Assembly: GCF_016117655.1 (NCBI RefSeq)
Contig: NZ_CP064936.1
Coordinates: 2,604,001 to 2,668,000 of the forward strand
Source: Treponema peruense
GTDB taxonomy: Bacteria; Spirochaetota; Spirochaetia; Treponematales; Treponemataceae
DNA length: 64,000 bases
Direction of reading: 5' to 3'
Shown here: piece by piece, positions 58,772-64,000 of the stretch
Numbering within the stretch: position 1 is the first letter of the stretch
Layout of the letters: the number at the start of each line of letters is the position of its first letter
Notes under the pieces: model-generated
What the model was told of the DNA's origin: nothing
Databases searched by the model: none
Seen by the model: only the letters and a program-made list of their open reading frames with translations
Program-made: the position numbers and the translations under genes

Positions 58772-59449
58772 TTATTTGTACTCTTTGACCTTTAGTATCT
58801 TTAAGTAATTCTTTTTGAATTCCCGGTAATTATTAAAAAAGAGCATCTCTGACTTTGAAAAACTTTTGCGCGAAAACTTCATTTCCAGCAATTTGAAAGA
58901 ACAGATTAAATCAGCTGCCTGAAACAGACGATAATCTGACGGAGAAACTTTTCTGAACTGGACATGATCCAGAAGCGTATTGAAAACTGAAGATAAAATT
59001 TTTGTTACCTGAACCTGACCATTGTCATAATAGACTTTAACTGTATCAAAATCCAAAAAATCCTGATAATGTGTTTTGATGAAATTTGCAATCTGTTTTG
59101 ACAATTTTCCTGTAGCTTCAACTTCATCCTCAATATGAAGCTTTTCAATCATAAAACATTTGTATTGGATATCTGCAGAACGTATAAATGCAAACATTTT
59201 ATTGAATATAGATTTTCTCTCTTCTATATTCATATAAGTAAAAGATTCTTCTTTTCTGATTATTGGTCCTACATGTATACACTGGTCATTAAACCCTGCA
59301 TTAGAAAGTTCATATTCCAGTTTTTCGATTAACGGTTGAATATTTTTGTCTTGATTATGAAAAATCATTGTTATGATATAATACGGGGAGTGGCTGGAAT
59401 ATTCTCCGAAGTCGCCCGATTCATCAACGAAAACGCTCAGTTCTGACAT
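58772..59449 (-). CDS. DUF3800 protein
   Basis: This 225-residue protein has the DUF3800 start [14 protein letters not shown] (a conserved FxDExG motif), then a middle region with [11 protein letters not shown] and a C-terminal QAADLICSF motif (conserved D). The acidic residues suggest an RNase H-like nuclease fold, still uncharacterised. It is common in defence and mobile islands. The start at 59449 is preferred since the longer frame crosses a hairpin. It sits upstream of the dam fragment. Confidence 0.82.
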   Translation of the reverse strand: MSELSVFVDESGDFGEYSSHSPYYIITMIFHNQDKNIQPLIEKLEYELSNAGFNDQCIHVGPIIRKEESFTYMNIEERKSIFNKMFAFIRSADIQYKCFMIEKLHIEDEVEATGKLSKQIANFIKTHYQDFLDFDTVKVYYDNGQVQVTKILSSVFNTLLDHVQFRKVSPSDYRLFQAADLICSFKLLEMKFSRKSFSKSEMLFFNNYREFKKNYLKILKVKEYK

Positions 59450-59467
59450 ATAAAAATCCCACAGAGC

Positions 59468-59495
59468 AAAAAAATAGCGGGGCACTTCCCCGCTA
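59468..59495 (-). terminator. Terminator-like hairpin upstream of the DUF3800 gene
   Basis: TAGCGGGG and CCCCGCTA (59475-59482 and 59488-59495) pair perfectly around a 5-base loop, followed on the minus strand by seven T. It lies 18 bases before the DUF3800 start, so it may attenuate that gene or be one of the GC-rich repeats of this island. Confidence 0.6.
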
Positions 59496-59662
59496 CGCGA
59501 TAGGACCAAGGTCTATTGACCAGCCCCTACGGCTTTCACCGTTTTTATAAATTAACATAAATATTTTTTGTTGTCAAGTTTAGCATAAACCAAGGCAAAG
59601 TTCTATTGACTGGAAGTTAGTTCTTGTCAGGAGAGTTTTTTAACAATTTATTTGCCCGTTAA

Positions 59663-59691
59663 AAAAGCTGCCCTTTTTTAGAGCAGCTTTT
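59663..59691 (-). terminator. Rho-independent terminator of fabV
   Basis: AAAAGCTGC and GCAGCTTTT (59663-59671, 59683-59691) pair perfectly and are followed by TT on the minus strand, just after the stop. The gap 59510-59698 has no gene; it also holds two copies of an ACCAAGG...TCTATTGAC word (59507 and 59589). Confidence 0.85.
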
Positions 59692-59698
59692 GTTGGGT

Positions 59699-60928
59699 TT
59701 AGTATTCTATTTTTGACATATCGGTGACTTCTTTGTTGTAGTCAACGCCGTCTACATCGAAGCCGTTGATTGTTAGGAAGTCGTGCTTGAGGCCGGCAAG
59801 ATCTGTTGTCTGTGCAACATTCTCTTCGGTTACTGTCGGCATTATCTTGTCGACTTCGGCCTGAACTTTGGGGTCAAGTTCCCAGTCATCTATGCGAATG
59901 CGGTTTTCTGAATCTACAGGAACTGTTCCGGCTGCGTTGTCCTGTCCGGTATAAAGACGCTCGGCAAAGAGACGCTCCATCTGTTCAATACAGCCTTCGT
60001 GTGTTCCGTTTGCCTTCATAATCTTGAACAGAACGCCAAGGTAAAGTGAAATAATTGGAATAACTGCAGATGAACGTGTTACAAGACCCTTGTTTACGCT
60101 TACGTATGCTGCACCGCCAATCTTTTTGAGAGAAGCGTCAATGTTGCGTGCGCGTGCTTCGAGGTCTTTCTTTGCTGTTCCGATTGTTCCGTCGCGGTAA
60201 ATTGCGTGTGAAAGTTCCGGTCCAATGTAAGAATATGCTACTGTGCGGCATCCTTCTGCAAGAACTCCCGCTTCTGAAAGCTGCTTGATCCAGCGCTCCC
60301 AGTCTTCGCCGCCCATTACTTTTACTGTATTGGGAATATCATCGCCTTCTGCAGGAGCAGCCGAGCTGAATGAAATTTTTCCTGTCATCATATCAAGTGC
60401 CGCACCGCTGTACTCTTTTCCTACAGGTTTGATTACCGAGCGGTAGAGTACTTTTGTGTCGGGGTCTGTGCGTACAGGGCTTGCAAGGCTGTATATAATA
60501 AGATCGAATTTTGAATTGAGCTTTTTTACTTCTTCTATTACAGAAGCGCGGCATTCGTCACTGAAAGCATCTGCGTTAAGAGTTACCGCCTTGAGGCCGG
60601 CGGCCTTTGCTTCCTTGTCGAATTCCATGTTGTTGTACCAGCCCGGGGTTCCGCCCTTGTTTACTGTAGGCTCTTTTTCGAATGAAACACCGATTGTGTC
60701 GGCACCGTATTCAAATGCTGCACTTATGCGGCTGGCAAGTCCGTATCCTGTTGAACATCCGAGGACGAGAACAGTTTTGGGGCCTTTTCCGCCTTCGGAA
60801 ACTGACTTTATTGCGCGCTTTGCTTTCTGAGAGCGAACATAGTTAATCTGATTGAGTGTTTCTTTTGCGCATCCGATCGGGTGTGCGTTAATGCAGATAT
60901 TGCTGCGAATCATCGGTTTAATAATCAT
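59699..60928 (-). CDS. fabV: Trans-2-enoyl-CoA reductase (TER/FabV type)
   Basis: This 409-residue NADH-dependent enzyme reduces crotonyl-CoA/enoyl-ACP; the Treponema denticola enzyme is the prototype TER. Motifs: VLGCSTGYGLASRI (cofactor), LIIYSLASPVRTDP, the catalytic Tyr-x8-Lys in AIYRDGTIGTAKKDL, and the C-terminal GFDVDGVDYNKEV. It contributes to fatty acid synthesis or butyrate formation. The start at 60928 has AGGAG upstream. It is monocistronic with a good promoter. Confidence 0.95.
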   Translation of the reverse strand: MIIKPMIRSNICINAHPIGCAKETLNQINYVRSQKAKRAIKSVSEGGKGPKTVLVLGCSTGYGLASRISAAFEYGADTIGVSFEKEPTVNKGGTPGWYNNMEFDKEAKAAGLKAVTLNADAFSDECRASVIEEVKKLNSKFDLIIYSLASPVRTDPDTKVLYRSVIKPVGKEYSGAALDMMTGKISFSSAAPAEGDDIPNTVKVMGGEDWERWIKQLSEAGVLAEGCRTVAYSYIGPELSHAIYRDGTIGTAKKDLEARARNIDASLKKIGGAAYVSVNKGLVTRSSAVIPIISLYLGVLFKIMKANGTHEGCIEQMERLFAERLYTGQDNAAGTVPVDSENRIRIDDWELDPKVQAEVDKIMPTVTEENVAQTTDLAGLKHDFLTINGFDVDGVDYNKEVTDMSKIEY

Positions 60929-60966
60929 AATTTTCTTAGCTCCTTTAAGCCTATAGATAGTTTCTA

Positions 60967-60996
60967 ATTTTATCACGTCTCGACATTTTCCGTCAA
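60967..60996 (-). promoter_or_regulatory. Promoter of fabV
   Basis: On the minus strand TTGACG (60991-60996) and TAAAAT (60967-60972) are 18 bases apart. A GACAT/ATGTC inverted pair spans the -35 region and could be an operator. Confidence 0.6.
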
Positions 60997-61031
60997 TATG
61001 TCAAAATAGAATGTGTTTTTTTACGGTTTGA

Positions 61032-61778
61032 CTAGTTTCTGCCAATTTCTATAGACATGGATTCACTCAAAGCCTCTTCTTCACCGTCGTGCATGTACTC
61101 TATGCTGTAGGGACCGGCCGGAAGATCTGCGAGCGCGCGTTTGTTTCCTTTTATTGCAACGTCCATGTAGTCAGTACAGGCCGTAGTTACCGCCGTCATT
61201 ATTGATTCAACAAGCATTATCAAAAATTCCGAACCTTCTGCATTTAAATCGGCTGAAGTATCATACGAAAATACTGCTTCCCGGAAAAAAAGCGTTTCGT
61301 TTGTAATTGCAGACCGCAGAGTGTATTTAACAGCGACATCAACCGAGCCTATGTTAAGAAAATTTGCCTTGTTCCAGTAGCAGATCTGTGTAAAAAGAAC
61401 CGCATCTGTTCCCATTATCTGATTGAATTTTGTAAGGTCGCCTTCTGCAAACATCTCTGAATCATAGGCGCTCTGGCTTTGAAGATACTCCAGCGTAAGA
61501 AACTGCGGAAACACATAATAGCCTGCTTCTGCCAGCGGAATGCTCATTGTTGAATAAAAAAAGTCCTTTGCTTCTACACTTGTGCTGGCGTTTATTGGCG
61601 GCATGATAAGAATTGAGCGCGGCGCTTCTGCATACATCTGCGGGTAGCGTTCGGCTTTGGTCGGTACGTGAATCACGTTGTCCATTGTGGCGCAGGATGC
61701 AAATAAAGCGGAACAGAGTGTGCAGGCAAGAAAAATTTGCACTATATAATAGAAGATTTTGTGCTTAGTTTTCACCAT
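61032..61778 (-). CDS. DUF799-family (GNA1162-like) lipoprotein
   Basis: This 248-residue protein has a lipoprotein signal (LFASC, Cys29) and the DUF799 domain: RSILIMPPINASTSVEAKDFFYSTMSIPLAEAGYYVFP and the AVLFTQICYW strand. DUF799 proteins (for example GNA1162) form a cell-envelope complex with CsgG- and DUF4810-type lipoproteins, as encoded here. It is last in that operon and overlaps the DUF4810 gene by 14 bases. The role of the complex is unknown. Confidence 0.85.
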   Translation of the reverse strand: MVKTKHKIFYYIVQIFLACTLCSALFASCATMDNVIHVPTKAERYPQMYAEAPRSILIMPPINASTSVEAKDFFYSTMSIPLAEAGYYVFPQFLTLEYLQSQSAYDSEMFAEGDLTKFNQIMGTDAVLFTQICYWNKANFLNIGSVDVAVKYTLRSAITNETLFFREAVFSYDTSADLNAEGSEFLIMLVESIMTAVTTACTDYMDVAIKGNKRALADLPAGPYSIEYMHDGEEEALSESMSIEIGRN

Positions 61779-62139
61779 ATTCGATGCGTCCTATTATCTG
61801 CGAAATAAATTTTTCTGATTCTGGGTAGAATTTTATTTCGTTACGGAGCATTTCAAGTCCTTCGGGAACAAACCCCTTCTGCACAAGAATCCATCCGTAG
61901 TCTGCACATACTCCCGGCGGAACACAAGCTCGCGTTCCGGTTGGAGCATCTATCATTTTTTTGTAAGTCTTTAAAAGTCTGTTTACAGAGGCGTCGTTTG
62001 ACTTTTTGAGATAATCGTAGCTGTTTTCCTGATAGCTGTACCAGTTGTACTTTGTTGTGGTAGTCAGGCAGGAATTAAAGCAGATTACAACTGCCGCTCC
62101 AAAGACAAACCGCACGAAAAATTTTGCGTACTTTTTCAC
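61765..62139 (-). CDS. DUF4810-family lipoprotein
   Basis: This 124-residue lipoprotein (ICFNSC, Cys24) has the DUF4810 pattern TTTKYNWYSYQENSYDYLK and VCADYGWILVQKGFVPEGLEMLRNEIKFYPES, a TPR-like ending. It is the third gene of the CsgG-DUF4810-DUF799 group, overlapping the upstream gene by 4 bases and the downstream one by 14. Presumably an outer-membrane-anchored partner in the same complex. Confidence 0.85.
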   Translation of the reverse strand: MKKYAKFFVRFVFGAAVVICFNSCLTTTTKYNWYSYQENSYDYLKKSNDASVNRLLKTYKKMIDAPTGTRACVPPGVCADYGWILVQKGFVPEGLEMLRNEIKFYPESEKFISQIIGRIEYGEN

Positions 62140-62477
62140 GGAAGCGCTATTTCCCTTATATCCTGTGACGAAATAAACACTTCTTTTGAAAATACAAGGC
62201 GGTCACCTGAATATACCTGAACGCTGTGTGTTCCAGCTTTAACTGCATAATTGTTTTCATTGTCTATTTTGCGCGTGTCAGGGAAATTTACGGCGGCATA
62301 AAATTCTATCTTGTCGTCAATTACAACGCGAACTGCGTCAAAATCTTCGCTGGTAAACGTAATGTAGCCAACATCAGAAATGCCGTGCGATACTGTTCTG
62401 GTAGATTCGCAACCCGTTGTTACAGCCGCAAACAAAACCGCCGCCGCTGTTAATATTACAAATAAATTCTTTTTCAT
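62136..62477 (-). CDS. Small PEGA-like lipoprotein in the CsgG operon
   Basis: This 113-residue lipoprotein (VTTGC, Cys23) has one beta-rich PEGA-like domain (DAVRVVIDDKIEFYAAVNFP ... YAVKAGTHSVQVYSGDRLVFSKEVFI), a fold that often binds surface polysaccharide or peptidoglycan. The start at 62477 gives a proper signal; the longer frame overlaps csgG and lacks one. It is not a standard member of the CsgG/DUF4810/DUF799 cluster, so it is a lineage-specific addition. Confidence 0.65.
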   Translation of the reverse strand: MKKNLFVILTAAAVLFAAVTTGCESTRTVSHGISDVGYITFTSEDFDAVRVVIDDKIEFYAAVNFPDTRKIDNENNYAVKAGTHSVQVYSGDRLVFSKEVFISSQDIREIALP

Positions 62478-62482
62478 AAAGT

Positions 62483-63424
62483 TTATTTCTCCGTGATTTC
62501 GTATTTGGAAATATTGCTGTAGTCTATGCTGCCTTCTGTTATTTCTACTATGGAATATTCGTCGGTTACAGTAGTACCGCCGCAAGAAATTACTTTTACT
62601 TCGGCGGCTTTTTTTCCTGGAAGGGTTACGGGCATTCCGGTCTGCGGATTTTTTACTGTTTTACCCTTTTCTATTACAGACAGTTTTTTTCCGGGAAGAA
62701 GGCCCTGTTTTATTCCGCCTGCGATAAAAATACCGTCACTGTCTGCCGAAAGAAATACTGACTTCCACGGACGGTCCATGCAGTTGTTTATTACGTTTTC
62801 CACAAGTTTAGAAATTGCCGCACTGATTGCCTTGTCGCTCAAAGTTGCGTCAAAACCGGCCGTTCCGCCTATGCCAAGTATTGTAGAAGATTCTGTTTCT
62901 GCCTGACCCTTGCCTTCTTCTGAATAAATTATCTGTCCTGTAGAAACGTCGACAAGTCTTAAACTTACGCCGGCCTGAACAATCTGGCGCTTTGTACGGG
63001 AGAAAAGGTCTGTTTCGCCGATATTTTTGCGGCCGAATTCTGTTATTGAACCTATAATAAGATAGTCGGCGCCGATTTTTTCTGCAGCCTGTGCATCTGT
63101 GAGAGCTTTTTCTGAATCTATTTTGTCTGCTTCGGCGCGCTCAAGTAAAATGAATTTACCGCTGGCCGCAAGTTTTGTGGAAAGGATGTCCAGCGCCTGT
63201 TTTCCGAGCGGGTCATTGTCTTTGTCAAAGAACGCGCCCTTTGCATACTGGCTTTCGTTTGTAAACCGTGCGATTGCTACCTTGCGCTTGAGTCCTTTGT
63301 ACACCGGCTGGACGAACTCCTCCCCGTTAAGTGCTGTGCGGTCGGCCTGTACATCGGGCTTTACGCTTGTACACGAAGACAAAAGTGCCAGTGCGGTAAA
63401 AATTAGCGGCAACAGTTTTTTCAT
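62483..63424 (-). CDS. CsgG/HfaB-family lipoprotein
   Basis: This 313-residue protein has a lipoprotein signal (LLSSC) and a CsgG domain: KRKVAIARFTNESQYAKGAF, LAASGKFILLERAEADKI, GADYLIIGSITEFGRK, then VDVSTGQIIYSEEGKGQAETESS. CsgG forms the curli export pore in E. coli, but with DUF4810/DUF799 partners and no curli genes it is probably a structural outer membrane lipoprotein complex. The start at 63424 has AAGGAG. It is the first gene of the operon. Confidence 0.85.
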   Translation of the reverse strand: MKKLLPLIFTALALLSSCTSVKPDVQADRTALNGEEFVQPVYKGLKRKVAIARFTNESQYAKGAFFDKDNDPLGKQALDILSTKLAASGKFILLERAEADKIDSEKALTDAQAAEKIGADYLIIGSITEFGRKNIGETDLFSRTKRQIVQAGVSLRLVDVSTGQIIYSEEGKGQAETESSTILGIGGTAGFDATLSDKAISAAISKLVENVINNCMDRPWKSVFLSADSDGIFIAGGIKQGLLPGKKLSVIEKGKTVKNPQTGMPVTLPGKKAAEVKVISCGGTTVTDEYSIVEITEGSIDYSNISKYEITEK

Positions 63425-63458
63425 AATATTCATCTCCTTCCTATTTAGATGGTTCAGA

Positions 63459-64000
63459 TTAGATTCCGAGCGGTTCGTCTACGAGAATTATTTTTATTCT
63501 TCCCGGAACTTTGCTCATTCTTGTTTCTACGATGTATGAACAGATGCAGTCGGCGGCAGTACAATCACCGCAGCTTCCTGTTTTTGAACACGGTGTTCCA
63601 GTAATCTGTGCAAAGTGAGGGTTTAAGTTGCAGCGCTGGACATTTACCGGAGCGGCATAATTTCTGGCACGGTCGCGGGCACTTTCTGTTGTTTTGCATA
63701 TTTTGTTCATGCTTACTACAGCAATTACACTTTTGGGACCGTAAGCAATGGCTGCTACGCGGTTTCCCATTCCGTCTATGTTTATTAAAACGCCGTCTTC
63801 GCTCATTGCGTTAAAACTTGTGAGATAAACATCGGCAAAAAAGGCTTTGTGCATAAGTTCCTGGCGTTCTTCGGGAGTTTTTGCTGTGTCGCGGTCTATT
63901 GCATTGTAGTCTCCGCTGCGTACGGCTTCCAGAACTTTAAGTTCTTCCATGGTTTGGGTTCCGCCCCAGGAGACAGATGCTTTTGCCGGAATAAGTGAAA
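63459..64000 (-). CDS. LUD-domain (LutC/YkgG-like) protein, 5' end outside the window
   Basis: The frame is open from the window edge (no start seen): VSWGGTQTMEELKVLEAVRSGDYNAIDR, then AFFADVYLTSFNAMSEDGVLINIDGMGNRVAAIAYGPKSVI and a C-terminal IKIILVDEPLGI. This is a DUF162/LUD domain, found in lactate-utilisation proteins and related ferredoxin-linked oxidoreductases. A Cys-rich segment (CSKTGSCGDCTAADCIC) near the end could bind a metal cluster. About 180 residues are visible; the N-terminal third is missing. Confidence 0.8.
   Translation of the reverse strand, partial: SLIPAKASVSWGGTQTMEELKVLEAVRSGDYNAIDRDTAKTPEERQELMHKAFFADVYLTSFNAMSEDGVLINIDGMGNRVAAIAYGPKSVIAVVSMNKICKTTESARDRARNYAAPVNVQRCNLNPHFAQITGTPCSKTGSCGDCTAADCICSYIVETRMSKVPGRIKIILVDEPLGI

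Noticed and set aside
62478-62585. N-terminal extension of the PEGA-like lipoprotein
   Set aside because: Arg-rich, overlaps csgG out of frame and would destroy the lipoprotein signal.
1-64000. tRNA and rRNA genes
   Set aside because: No cloverleaf-like sequence with TTCGANTC loop or rRNA core sequence was noticed on either strand.

Overview
The window looks like a chromosomal segment of a Treponema-like spirochaete (Spirochaetota), probably gut- or host-associated. This is inference from gene content: a FabV/TER-type enoyl reductase close to the Treponema enzyme, many Treponema-style lipoproteins, TRAP-TAXI and YtfQ-type ABC transporters, LPP20/CsgG/DUF799/DUF4810 lipoproteins and alpha-glucan hydrolases. 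No rRNA or tRNA gene was recognised.

Layout. 1-2.5 kb: tail of a lipoprotein/SH3 pair, a frameshifted outer-membrane-protein relic, and a PIN-antitoxin-PIN cassette with its own promoter-operator, bracketed by short repeats. 2.5-11.3 kb: housekeeping genes (pdxY-like kinase, ModF-like ABC ATPase, GH18, FtsK translocase, Rsm22-like methyltransferase, Hsp33). 11.5-23.2 kb: a YtfQRT-YjfF-like sugar ABC transporter next to a linked sensory operon (GGDEF-EAL protein, second YtfQ-like binding protein, YesM-type kinase, YesN-type regulator). 23.3-39.9 kb: LrgAB pair, omptin-like protease, MATE pump, BspA-like repeat protein, NifX-like protein, an Hsp20 gene behind a sigma-54 promoter, pyrF, LPP20 lipoprotein, cdd, TRAP-TAXI transporter, patatin/beta-barrel protein and a GH13 amylase.

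40.0-48.3 kb: a complete type V-A CRISPR-Cas locus on the minus strand: cas12a, rhuM, cas4, cas1, cas2, leader, 18-repeat array. It holds a RhuM-family gene inside the cas operon, a 24-residue vestige of an endonuclease/exonuclease/phosphatase-like protein between cas12a and rhuM, a crRNA-handle-like hairpin in the leader, and a palindrome upstream of cas12a. 48.4-54.2 kb: GH31 alpha-glucosidase divergent from an AraC regulator, M24 peptidase, RelB relic, CAT-like and GNAT acetyltransferases.

54.3-59.5 kb is a decaying accessory island: a DUF4143-type ATPase gene cut exactly by an IS256-family element with a 9-bp target duplication, then relics of DpnA-like and DpnM/Dam-like DNA methyltransferases around a surviving HTH-nuclease gene, a small acidic protein and a DUF3800 gene. 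59.7-64 kb: fabV/TER, then a CsgG-PEGA-like-DUF4810-DUF799 lipoprotein operon and a truncated LUD-domain gene.

Functional reading: GH13, GH31 with its AraC neighbour and the sugar-sensing ABC region point to carbohydrate scavenging. CRISPR, restriction-modification relics, the toxin-antitoxin cassette and the IS mark two defence/mobile regions. Several genes have a -10 box only a few bases before the start codon, suggesting leaderless or near-leaderless mRNAs.
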